32,514 nucleotides of DNA, taken from the NCBI GenBank assembly GCA_913063325.1, contig CAJXYE010000058.1, forward strand, positions 1-32,514, in the 5' to 3' direction. Below are positions 9,581 to 17,267 of this stretch, in pieces. Position 1 is the stretch's first letter. Each line of letters opens with the position of its first letter. The translations under genes and the position numbers were made by a program. Under the pieces are notes generated by a model. It was not told the origin of the DNA, made no database searches, and saw nothing but the letters and a program-made list of their open reading frames with translations. Source of the stretch: an uncultured Colwellia sp. Its GTDB lineage: Bacteria > Pseudomonadota > Gammaproteobacteria > Enterobacterales > Alteromonadaceae.

Positions 9581-10702
9581 TTAGTTTTCAACTCCTTCAA
9601 TATCCCCTCGCATTACCGGATAACCTAAATTCATCCAACCAAAAACGCCTTCCCATAAAACTGCGGTACGGGTGTAACCACGATCCCTTAATTTTTTTAT
9701 GGTGTAATCTGCCGCGGCACGAGGGCAAGAACAATAGGCAATAATTTGTACGTCTTTTGGAATGCCTGCCACGGTATCATCAAGGTCAGCATAGTATGGA
9801 AAAGGAATTGAACCTTCGATATGGGCAGTTTGCCAAACAGAAGGCACACGAGTATCGAGCAGTACCATTTTGTTTTTTGCCAATAAGGCGGTGTTTAAAT
9901 CTTTTGATGAGACGTACATGCCATCTTGTAAGGTAAAACTTGGATCATCACCACTTTTATTTATTACGTATTGATCAGGCGTCGGCAGTGCTTTAAGTAT
10001 GGTTCTTTCTTCTTTCCAACCGAGTGCCTTACTACGTAAAAAAGCCGTAATATTATTAATGTCTTGCGCGGATAATTTATCTTTAAAAGGCTGCATTGGT
10101 GTATCTTGTCGGCCATTTTGTATTGCATGACGAATAAATTCATCAGTGTTGTGGGCAAGTGCGGATTGATTACCCAGTGCAGGAGCCGTTATTCCTTCAC
10201 CTTTAATACCATGACAGCTAGTACAATTTTCTAAATAGACTTGTTCACCGCGCTTAATGTCACCATGAACAGGCTTGGTTGATAGTTTTAACCGTTCAGC
10301 CCCTGCTTGTTCAAATAACCAATAGGTTAAATCCCATGTTTCATCTAGCGTCATAGGTCCGCCGACTTCATCAAGATAACCGCCCATGGCGGTGCCTTTT
10401 CTGCCATAAGACATGGGTCTTAAAATAGCGTGAGGAACACCTGATTCGAATAAACTTTTACTGCGCAGAGAAGGGGCATGATCATTCACATGGCCTTGCC
10501 TGTCTTCGCCATGACATAACGAACAATATTTTTGGTAGTTTGATGAGGCCACTTCTGCTTGAGTTTCGGTGAGTTTTCTTGGTGGTGGTAATGTACCTAA
10601 AGCATTGCCTTGAGCGAGTAATTTAATAGGCGTCAGGAGACTTAATAAGCAGCTAATGAGTAATGTTTTTTGCAAAAATGAAGCGTTTTTCTTTATGTTC
10701 AT
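9581..10702 (-). CDS. dihaem cytochrome c fused to a C-terminal rhodanese domain
   Basis: 373 residues: a signal peptide (about 1-31), then two class I cytochrome c domains with haem motifs CSLCH (60-64) and CTSCH (160-164) and likely axial methionines in TAMGG (Met106) and TPMQPF (Met203), then a rhodanese-like domain (about 262-365) with VLLDTR, HIEGSIPFPY and an active-site loop CSCPRA (Cys324, Cys326). It should be a periplasmic electron carrier that also handles a sulfur substrate, but both the donor and the sulfur chemistry are inferred. The start ATG at 10702 leads straight into the signal peptide. A weak 8-bp hairpin at 9522-9541 lies just past the stop. No other respiratory gene is adjacent. 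Confidence 0.88.
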   Translation of the reverse strand: MNIKKNASFLQKTLLISCLLSLLTPIKLLAQGNALGTLPPPRKLTETQAEVASSNYQKYCSLCHGEDRQGHVNDHAPSLRSKSLFESGVPHAILRPMSYGRKGTAMGGYLDEVGGPMTLDETWDLTYWLFEQAGAERLKLSTKPVHGDIKRGEQVYLENCTSCHGIKGEGITAPALGNQSALAHNTDEFIRHAIQNGRQDTPMQPFKDKLSAQDINNITAFLRSKALGWKEERTILKALPTPDQYVINKSGDDPSFTLQDGMYVSSKDLNTALLAKNKMVLLDTRVPSVWQTAHIEGSIPFPYYADLDDTVAGIPKDVQIIAYCSCPRAAADYTIKKLRDRGYTRTAVLWEGVFGWMNLGYPVMRGDIEGVEN

Positions 10703-10930
10703 GTGTTAGTTTTTTATAATTTTTATAATAAGGATTAGTTAATAGATTAGCGAGCATAAAGCTAAGAAGCAATGCCGACTTTAGTGATGAAAAGTTTCGT
10801 AACAAATTTAGTAACATATTTTGCTGCTATTTTAGCTGATAAGGCTATTTGGCTGTTGAGGATTTTTTTTGCTAGTTTATTAAATCAGCCGCAACGCCAA
10901 CCCAGAGGGCAGCGCCAAGCAATAACTTTA
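10703..10930. other. intergenic DNA left of the MITE
   Basis: AT-rich spacer upstream of the cytochrome gene, expected to hold its promoter. A 78-codon plus-strand frame starts here but runs into the MITE and shows no protein-like pattern. The stretch 10889-10930 is GC-richer and could belong to a larger repeat, which cannot be tested from this window alone. Confidence 0.4.
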
Positions 10931-11207
10931 GGGTCTTTTGAATTTTCGCGGTTAAATTTTGTTCGCCTCTTTTTTAATATAGTAAATCGTTTTAATCACG
11001 GCGAGTAGTATGTAGCCTAGTCACTCTAAGCAAGCACTACTCAACAAAGAGTAAAACGCTTTTAGCCGAATCCTTCGGACAGCGCTTGTTGGACATTTTT
11101 ACGGCGTTATCGCCTTTTTATGTGGAATAACCACTTGACAAAGGCTCTACCTTGTAGAAATACCCAACAAACAGCTGCAAAAATAATCTCGAAAGATCAA
11201 CAGACCC
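10931..11207. mobile_element. 277-bp MITE-like element with imperfect terminal inverted repeats
   Basis: The left end GGGTCTTTTGAATTTTCG (10931-10948) and the reverse complement of the right end (11190-11207, GGGTCTGTTGATCTTTCG) match at 15 of 18 positions. The element is flanked by TTA on both sides (10928-10930 and 11208-11210), consistent with a 3-bp target duplication. It contains no ORF of transposase size, only short palindromes such as CCGAATCCTTCGG. Ends beginning GGG with a short TA-centred duplication resemble IS5-type elements, so it may be moved in trans by a full-length relative; that is an inference. Confidence 0.65.
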
Positions 11208-11333
11208 TTACCTCTTTAACAAAAAGCATGATTTGAATTCTGCATCTTGTCTTCATTTAAGTATATAATGATGCCCCCTTTTCTAAAATACTTATGACGC
11301 ACCGCATATAAGTCTTTTAGAAAGAGGATTGTT

Positions 11334-11441
11334 GTGAGTAAGATTGGACGTAGAATACACGAGTCTATAAAGTACAATAACAGACAGCTAACTATAACAA
11401 AACGAGTAATAAGCCCGAGTAGTATGGCATGCAGATATTAG
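11334..11441 (+). CDS. short leader ORF overlapping the helicase start
   Basis: A 35-codon frame beginning GTG at 11334 has a good Shine-Dalgarno sequence (AGAGGA, about 6 bases upstream) and encodes a basic peptide beginning MSKIGRRIHES. It ends at TAG 11439-11441, overlapping the first codons of the helicase gene in another frame. The helicase ATG (11429) itself lacks a clear ribosome-binding site, so the leader may serve translational coupling. Whether the peptide has its own function is unknown. Confidence 0.4.
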   Translation: MSKIGRRIHESIKYNNRQLTITKRVISPSSMACRY

Positions 11442-12958
11442 AAAAAGATTATCAAATTAACAGTGTTAGTAAGGCTATTAACGCAGGCGAAAACTCCATT
11501 ATTGCCCTCCCTACAGGGGGAGGTAAGAGTATTTGTATACTTAAGTTGTGCCAAGCTATGGCTGACAAAAAAGTTGTCATCAGTCTACGTAATGCTGCCT
11601 TGATCCCTCAACTATTAAACACCCTCACGATTAATGGCTTAACCGTTAGTGTGGTTAAATCTGGTTATAAGTATATAGCTGGTGGTGATGTGACCTTAAT
11701 CATGGAGCAGTCATTTGCTCGAAGAAAGCATCTAAATATAGAATGTGATGTGCTGCTGCGTGATGAATATCATGTTGGTTGTATGGGCGGTGTTTATATT
11801 GCTATGCGTGAAGAGCTTTCTCCTGATTTGATTATAGGGCTCACTGCGACACCGATTGATAGATTAGGTGTTTATATTGATAAGTCGATGAACTTGATCG
11901 AAGAGACGACGACTCGTCAGCTGATTGAATTGGGTGAGTTAGCTAAACCTGTTTACAAAGTACCTAGCCTGTCTCAAGAGATAGATTACAGTGCAGTTAA
12001 GATGTATAGAGGTGACTTTAGTGTTTCTGGTTTAGATTGTATATTACTAGAACATTGCTCCTTAGTAGCTCAGCAGACTGTTGAGGATGCATTAGCTCAC
12101 GGTCGCAAGGTTATGCTGTTTGCTAACTCCATCAATCATGTAGAGGCGCTATCTGATGCCTTTAAGTTACTCGAGGTTCCTCATGAGCTGGTTCATTCTC
12201 AACGGGCAACGAGTGATAATGATGAAAGCATACGTCGATACAAGTCAAACGAGGTAAGGTTAATCATTAATATGTCTATGCTTACCATTGGCTTTGATGA
12301 TCCAACTACGGATTGTGTTGTTTTAGCGCGACCTACCAAGATCTTAAGATTGTATTTGCAGATTATCGGTAGGTGTTTACGTGCCTCAAAAGGTAAGGCT
12401 AATGCGTTAATACTGGATTTGGCGCAATGTATTTCAACCCATGGTTTTGCCGAAGATCACCGAGATTTTACTCGTAAAACCGCTAAGTCTGCAGCGATCA
12501 TGTCTGAGCGATTAAGTGTGACCAATATAAGTCAGTTTGTTGATGGCGAATTTAGTTTTAGAGAATCGATAGAGCGTAAGGTTGTCAAAAGAAAATCTTC
12601 AGCTCCTCGGAAAAAACCTCGACCTAAGTTAGTTGCCAGCCAAGAGCTTATAGATAGAGCTGCGAGTAATAGGGCGACAGCATTACTTAGGCTAAACCCT
12701 CGAATGGAAAAATTTGTTAGCACTATTGAGCTGGTTAATATTGTTTATGATCAGCAAGATGAAAGTAGCAAGATGCTTGATGAGATCGCTATGGTGAAAA
12801 TAGTGGCCTTGATAGGCTTCGCTTATAGTGATTCATTAGTTGATAACTGTGTAAACTTAGTTGAAGCGCTACATGCTCAAAACCAATCAATTAGAGGTTT
12901 ATTGCCTCGAATTAGCAACTTGATAACGGCAATAGCTATGAAAGAGTTATCAAGCTAA
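11429..12958 (+). CDS. DEAD/DEAH-type superfamily 2 helicase, solitary
   Basis: 509 residues. Motif I is LPTGGGKS (27-34), motif II is DEYH (112-115), a DEAH variant, motif III-like GLTATP is at 137-142, motif V region TIGFDDP (286-292) and motif VI QIIGRCLR (311-318) with its arginine finger. These define a RecQ/UvsW-like SF2 ATPase related to phage and type I/III restriction-type helicase cores. After about 380 comes a basic linker (KRKSSAPRKKPRPK) and a helical C-terminal region (about 435-509) that I do not recognise. No nuclease, methylase or phage gene is adjacent, so its role (repair, defence remnant or mobile-element helicase) is open. The MITE directly upstream and the isolation suggest horizontal acquisition. 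Confidence 0.85.
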   Translation: MQILEKDYQINSVSKAINAGENSIIALPTGGGKSICILKLCQAMADKKVVISLRNAALIPQLLNTLTINGLTVSVVKSGYKYIAGGDVTLIMEQSFARRKHLNIECDVLLRDEYHVGCMGGVYIAMREELSPDLIIGLTATPIDRLGVYIDKSMNLIEETTTRQLIELGELAKPVYKVPSLSQEIDYSAVKMYRGDFSVSGLDCILLEHCSLVAQQTVEDALAHGRKVMLFANSINHVEALSDAFKLLEVPHELVHSQRATSDNDESIRRYKSNEVRLIINMSMLTIGFDDPTTDCVVLARPTKILRLYLQIIGRCLRASKGKANALILDLAQCISTHGFAEDHRDFTRKTAKSAAIMSERLSVTNISQFVDGEFSFRESIERKVVKRKSSAPRKKPRPKLVASQELIDRAASNRATALLRLNPRMEKFVSTIELVNIVYDQQDESSKMLDEIAMVKIVALIGFAYSDSLVDNCVNLVEALHAQNQSIRGLLPRISNLITAIAMKELSS

Positions 12959-12986
12959 AGATGATAATTAAAAGTACTCTTCTTTA

Positions 12987-13031
12987 ATCATCACTATTTA
13001 AAAATAACTTTTATTTTTAAATAGTGATGAT
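12987..13031. terminator. 21-bp perfect hairpin between convergent genes (bidirectional terminator)
   Basis: Bases 12987-13007 and 13011-13031 are exact reverse complements around a 3-base loop (CTT). The arms contain A/T runs on both strands, the hairpin begins 28 bases after the helicase stop and ends 8 bases from the stop of the opposing gene, so it can terminate both transcripts. Confidence 0.8.
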
Positions 13032-13038
13032 GCTAAAA

Positions 13039-14145
13039 CTATGATCTTAACGTTAAGGTTATTAGCACTATGCCATGGTCTGTACTTTCGCCATCACGGT
13101 CAAAAATTGGATTAATTAAGTGTCTATCGTAAGTATGATAGTCACTGACTTGATAAAGACTGTCGTGATAGCTGGCATCAAATTCACACGAGAATAAAAT
13201 ATAATCGAGTACTGAACTATCTGCGCCAAAATAATGGGTTGGGGTGCGAGTTTGTGTTACTTCTTGAGATTGTTCTTGAGATGGTTCTATAGCTGGCTCT
13301 AGACTGACTTCTTCAATTTCGATCTCGTCGTTACTTTCGTTACCTTCATTAAAACGCACAGCTTGAAATAAATCCCATGCGTCATTTAAACAATACTTAG
13401 CAAGATAAGCATCACGGTCAATGGCGGAAACAAACCGTAAGGTGTTTGTCGTTAAATGACTTAACACACCATCAGCTAAGGTATTATTAAAATCCCCCAT
13501 TAATACCATAGGGTAACCCGTAGCCTCACGTCGCTCAATCATATCTATCATCAATAACGTCGCTTCACTGCCCCGTTTTATCGTTGAACCCCAACCGCCC
13601 GCTACATTTGCTTTCAGGCTTTCAATAATCGTTTTTTCGGGAGAAAGCTTTTGATTTCTTTCATCAGGTTCAATCATTGAGCGTTTAGATTTAAAGTGCA
13701 CAACATAACAATCACAATGGCCCATGTGAGGTATATCAACCGTTGCTCTTAGTATTTTTCGGCTAAAAGTAAAGTCATCAGCTAAGCCTATGGTTGCCGC
13801 AAGCTCAATGTTGGGCTTTACCGCATGAATATCAACAATAGGATAACGAGAAGCGATGGCGACGACAGGGCGTTTATAAATAAAATCATCAATTATTTCG
13901 GGTTGATCAACCACTTCAAAATGAGCATAACCTTGTGCGTTAACTAATTCTTTTAATGAATCAGGACTAAACACCTCTTGAAAACCAATAATGTCAGGCT
14001 GATATTCACGTAAATAATCAGTGATCCAATTTTGTTTTTTTTGCCATTGCTGGGCACTATAAATACGCTCAAACTCATAATAAGCATTGGGTGGTTCAAG
14101 GTAGTTAAATAAATTAAAGGTAGCAATTTTAAGGTGTAAATTGGC
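13039..14145 (-). CDS. endonuclease/exonuclease/phosphatase family protein, start codon missing or non-canonical
   Basis: The frame encodes an EEP-fold metal-dependent hydrolase. From the first usual start (GTG at 13974) it has 311 residues, but that omits conserved elements: upstream in the same frame lie KIATFNLFNY (about 14130-14101, catalytic Asn) and PDIIGFQEVFS (Glu ligand, just before 13974). Downstream are MGDFNNT (Asp/Asn pair) and STDHGIV (Asp-His), the rest of the active site. The frame is open upstream to a TGA at 14260-14262, yet holds no ATG, GTG or TTG between there and the catalytic Asn. Either a rare start (ATT at 14127 or further up) is used or the gene has lost its start. 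An acidic insert near residues 198-222 separates the last catalytic blocks. The substrate is unknown. Confidence 0.75.
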   Translation of the reverse strand, partial: ANLHLKIATFNLFNYLEPPNAYYEFERIYSAQQWQKKQNWITDYLREYQPDIIGFQEVFSPDSLKELVNAQGYAHFEVVDQPEIIDDFIYKRPVVAIASRYPIVDIHAVKPNIELAATIGLADDFTFSRKILRATVDIPHMGHCDCYVVHFKSKRSMIEPDERNQKLSPEKTIIESLKANVAGGWGSTIKRGSEATLLMIDMIERREATGYPMVLMGDFNNTLADGVLSHLTTNTLRFVSAIDRDAYLAKYCLNDAWDLFQAVRFNEGNESNDEIEIEEVSLEPAIEPSQEQSQEVTQTRTPTHYFGADSSVLDYILFSCEFDASYHDSLYQVSDYHTYDRHLINPIFDRDGESTDHGIVLITLTLRS

Positions 14146-14232
14146 TACACTAGAGAGTTCTTGATCACTCTCGTTATTATTTTTGTTATCAGGATGGTTG
14201 ATGATGGCAGCTCTGCTAAATGGTGAAGCATA

Positions 14233-14241
14233 ATTATACCA
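14233..14241 (-). promoter_or_regulatory. extended -10 promoter upstream of the EEP gene
   Basis: On the minus strand TGGTATAAT gives a perfect -10 hexamer (TATAAT, 14238-14233) with a TGn extension. Transcription would start near 14226, inside the open EEP frame. This suggests that the true start of translation lies downstream of 14226, where no standard start codon precedes the catalytic Asn. Confidence 0.5.
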
Positions 14242-14267
14242 TTTAATGAGAGTGGATTTTCATGGTC

Positions 14268-14306
14268 AAAACGAAATCAATGCCAATAGTCTGCTATTGG
14301 CATTGA
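14268..14306 (-). terminator. Rho-independent terminator of the VC0807-family gene
   Basis: A perfect 13-bp stem (14277-14289 with 14294-14306, loop TCTG) is followed on the minus strand by ATTTCGTTTT. It lies about 80 bases past the stop of the minus-strand membrane gene. Confidence 0.8.
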
Positions 14307-14385
14307 AGTTAGCAATATTATTGAATATTTAGGGCTTTTCAAAGTGAGACTTAGTGAGTGTTCACTTATATCTTACTGCTATTAA

Positions 14386-15087
14386 TTATTCCGCGTGTAA
14401 TACTTCTTCAAGCTTTAAACTTGTTAACTTCATTACACTCTTCACCACATAAAACATGATGGCAATTAACATTATCGTAGAAGGGATAGCAATGACGGGA
14501 TAACTTAACATAGTCATTTCACCAAGCTCTTCATTAAACTGTGTTGTCCCTGCAGGACTCACTACAATCCATTTAGCTAATAGGTAATTCATCGTCGCAG
14601 AAAAAACAAAGGTGACTGATAATAGGTGGTTTGCACGTTGGATTTTAGCTTTAAATTCTTCAGTCTTACCTTTGTTAGACAAGGTTTGATAGATGAGATC
14701 TAAATTAAATAAAAGCGGATTTAACAAAATCTTGGCAATTAATGGCTTACCCCAAAAACCAGAGATTAATACCACTAACCCTATCACTAATGGAATTGCT
14801 GCTTCCTTAATGGCCAACCATTCCACGTCCAACTCAAATAACCCAATACCGCCGGTTAATAAGGTGCTTAAAAAACCCAGTAGGGCGATAAAGTTCAGTG
14901 ACCTATTTTTAATTAAATCATATAAGCCGTAACCAAGCGGGAAGAATAAGGCGATGACTAAGGCATACATGGAGCCTAAGTACTCATCCCCTGATAATTT
15001 CATCAAAATAATCGACGGAATAGCAATATTAAAAATGAGTTCTAATAAGGTATTATTAGGGCGTTTAGTTTTTGTTTGAGTTGACAA
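14386..15087 (-). CDS. VC0807-family inner-membrane protein
   Basis: 233 residues with about six hydrophobic helices, a short polar N-terminus and a loop rich in Lys around residues 135-152. The pattern near the start (LLELIFNIAIPSIILMKLS) and FNLDLIYQTLSNKGK / NYLLAKWIV fit the VC0807 family, small membrane proteins distantly like septation protein A (YciB). No biochemical function is known for the family. The start ATG lies at 15087; it is divergent from the decarboxylase-like gene across 276 bases, which must hold both promoters. Confidence 0.75.
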   Translation of the reverse strand: MSTQTKTKRPNNTLLELIFNIAIPSIILMKLSGDEYLGSMYALVIALFFPLGYGLYDLIKNRSLNFIALLGFLSTLLTGGIGLFELDVEWLAIKEAAIPLVIGLVVLISGFWGKPLIAKILLNPLLFNLDLIYQTLSNKGKTEEFKAKIQRANHLLSVTFVFSATMNYLLAKWIVVSPAGTTQFNEELGEMTMLSYPVIAIPSTIMLIAIMFYVVKSVMKLTSLKLEEVLHAE

Positions 15088-15363
15088 GATACTTTCATAC
15101 TAAGAAATAAAGGAGATGCGGCAGTATATTTGATCTGTAATTAGATCACAAAGCTGACAGAGCTGAAAAAAGGTCTTTATTGTAACTGTTTTCTTTCGTG
15201 CTCTAAAAAAGGCTATCGAAATGAATAGGGTAATAAATACATAATGTACCTTTATTCATGACTAAATATCACCGTTGTTTATATTAGCAATTCATTGTTT
15301 GTTCTGTTTATTACTCACCATTCTTTTTAGTATTAAAGCATCTTTATTATATTGGCAATAAAC

Positions 15364-15750
15364 ATGACTATAAAAAAACAGAATGAGAGTTATCTAAAAG
15401 GAGATAAAATTCGTCGAGAAGTAATGAGTGACGAATTTGTTGACCGCGCGTTAAATAACGCCAATGAATTTGATCAACCATTGCAGGATTTAGTGATGGA
15501 AAATGCGTGGGGAAGTACTTGGAATAGAGATGATTTAGCCAAAGATACACGAAGTTTAGTGACTATTTCTATGTTGATAGCTTTAAGATCGCCTAATGAA
15601 TTGAAAGGTCATGTTCGTGGTGCATTACGTAACGGTGTAACGAAAGAAGAGATAAGAGCAGTGATTCTGCATGCTAGCGTTTATTGTGGGTTTCCCGCGG
15701 CAATTGAGGCGATGAGAGCCGCGAGAGAAGTCATTGATACTTGGGAATAG
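15364..15750 (+). CDS. carboxymuconolactone decarboxylase (CMD) family protein
   Basis: 128 residues from the ATG at 15364; a TTG at 15352 would add four residues but has no better ribosome-binding site. The sequence has the PcaC-like layout: GDKIRREVMSDEFVDRAL near the start, the helix LVTISMLIALRSPNELKGHVRGAL, and the signature EIRAVILHASVYCGFPAAIEA with its conserved His. PcaC decarboxylates 4-carboxymuconolactone in protocatechuate breakdown, but no other pca gene is nearby and many CMD proteins are peroxidase-like, so the substrate is unsettled. A decayed copy of its 5' region lies near 20640-20783. Confidence 0.85.
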   Translation: MTIKKQNESYLKGDKIRREVMSDEFVDRALNNANEFDQPLQDLVMENAWGSTWNRDDLAKDTRSLVTISMLIALRSPNELKGHVRGALRNGVTKEEIRAVILHASVYCGFPAAIEAMRAAREVIDTWE

Positions 15751-15837
15751 ACTATCTGCTCAATGTAATTACACAGAATGCTTTAGCCTACCATTTACCA
15801 ATCAAGGTTGGGATTGATAGTGCGAAACAGCCTTGCA

Positions 15838-16869
15838 TTATTTTTCGTGTGCGGACAAATACTTAGACACTATCATAATATCGAGTACATAATAGAGTGA
15901 CTCCCAACCCCAAGGTTGGCGACCCAAGTTATGAAATATCATACCCGTAGCGATATCTTCGGCAGAGAATTCTTGCTCGTGTTCAGCAAAGTATCGGGCA
16001 GCTTTTCCCATATCGGTGTCAGTCAGTAGCTTTGTCATCGCGCCAATGCCTGAGTGGTAAGATTGAACTAAGAGTATATCGAAAAGTGCTTGTTGTTTTT
16101 TCTTATCAAGATGCCCAAATACCGAGGAAAATACGGGTTGAAGATTTCTTTTAATCATTACATATAAACGTACTGCACAATCTACCTGTGCCATACGATG
16201 TTGATAGAAGCGCTTTTCAATACCACAGTCATTTAGAACCTCAGGTTTTAACTGCAGCATACCCAAGGCATTCTGGCTTGAACGAACGTTTTTTCTGGCT
16301 CCACTTTCAATAATTAACTGACCGACAAATAATCTCAATGACAATGTATCTATGGGCTCAGCCAGTTGCGAACTACGGTGTTGGAACATTAATTTGACCA
16401 ATGTCTCCAAACTAATAGGGTTTGACTCTGTACCAGCCTTAACACCGTCCCAAGTCCCCCATACTTTTGATTGAGGCGCGGTGCCTTTTACTCGCTCAAT
16501 AGCCGCACGAATGTCGACCCACGGTTGATCACAACTCAAAGCAAAAGGGTAACCTACGGTAGAGGCACTACCTTCAATCCATCGATTAACCTTATTATTC
16601 TTGTGTAATTGCAATCGAACTATATTTAACTTTTCCTGTGTTTCTATAGCCGTATCTTCATTATCCATCCAGGTTAAGAATCGACCTCGCTGATCAAAAA
16701 ACACATGCCGATCAGGGAACTCGCAATAACCATTCGACAGTAATACCCAGCTGCGTAATTCGGCTAAATTTTGGGACGCCCCTTTGCTAAAAGCGTAAGG
16801 CGTATCGCGAATGACTTTTTTCCAGTCTGAAGTCGGCACAGCAATGGCTATTGCGCACCAGAGTAGCAA
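15838..16869 (-). CDS. SLT-type lytic transglycosylase-like protein
   Basis: 343 residues from a TTG at 16869. The catalytic pattern of the SLT (goose-lysozyme-like) fold is visible: IIESGAR with Glu188, then SSQNALGMLQL (198-207) in place of the usual SxxGAxGLMQ. This is a divergent but plausible active site for cleaving peptidoglycan. The frame upstream of the TTG continues a hydrophobic signal peptide (KYTLLTFLLLWCAIAIAVP), and the codon in front of it is ATA at 16893-16891, where an ATG would be expected. The TTG start truncates the signal. Thus either ATA or TTG initiates, or the start was lost by mutation. The N-terminal 130 residues are not recognised. Confidence 0.7.
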   Translation of the reverse strand: MLLWCAIAIAVPTSDWKKVIRDTPYAFSKGASQNLAELRSWVLLSNGYCEFPDRHVFFDQRGRFLTWMDNEDTAIETQEKLNIVRLQLHKNNKVNRWIEGSASTVGYPFALSCDQPWVDIRAAIERVKGTAPQSKVWGTWDGVKAGTESNPISLETLVKLMFQHRSSQLAEPIDTLSLRLFVGQLIIESGARKNVRSSQNALGMLQLKPEVLNDCGIEKRFYQHRMAQVDCAVRLYVMIKRNLQPVFSSVFGHLDKKKQQALFDILLVQSYHSGIGAMTKLLTDTDMGKAARYFAEHEQEFSAEDIATGMIFHNLGRQPWGWESLYYVLDIMIVSKYLSAHEK

Positions 16870-16893
16870 GAATGTAAGCAGGGTATATTTTAT

Positions 16894-17267
16894 GGGGACG
16901 ATAGCTAACTCACTAAAAACATTATTATAGTTATATCAAGAAGTATGAGAATAATAAACGCGATTTCTGATCTAGGCAACCGCTTAGATTAAAACAATAA
17001 TGACTTTAAGTGACAGGCCATTTTATCGAAACTTAAACTGTTAGAACGCCTATAACCTAATCGATGGCAGCGCTTTAAAATCATAGAACCATTAAGGATA
17101 TTCATCCTAATCATCATGTTTAGTCACATTTCAGGACGAGACAATCAGATCAATAAAAGCCCCGAGTAATAAATAGTTGGAGCTTTTATTTTACTCCTTA
17201 TCTTTATAAGAAAAGAACAGTATCGTTAAGAACAAAATCAACTAACTGCTCAAAAATAACTTAATGA
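16894..17267. other. intergenic region between the SLT gene and the dnaK remnant
   Basis: AT-rich spacer that should hold the promoter of the SLT gene and the 3' end of the dnaK-derived transcript. Apart from one hairpin at 17152-17190 I find no gene; dnaJ, the usual neighbour of dnaK, is not here. Confidence 0.5.
17152..17190 (-). terminator. hairpin downstream of the dnaK remnant
   Basis: AATAAAAGC (17152-17160) pairs with GCTTTTATT (17182-17190), extended by two G-C pairs after a single mismatch. On the minus strand the stem ends in GGGCTTTTATT, a modest T-rich tail, about 80 bases past the dnaK stop. Confidence 0.5.

Noticed and set aside
10772..11008. 78-codon plus-strand frame as a gene
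   Set aside because: It crosses the left boundary of the MITE, has no ribosome-binding site and shows no protein-like pattern.
11429..12958. Helicase as part of a restriction-modification or multi-gene defence system
   Set aside because: No methylase, specificity subunit, nuclease or other defence gene is next to it.
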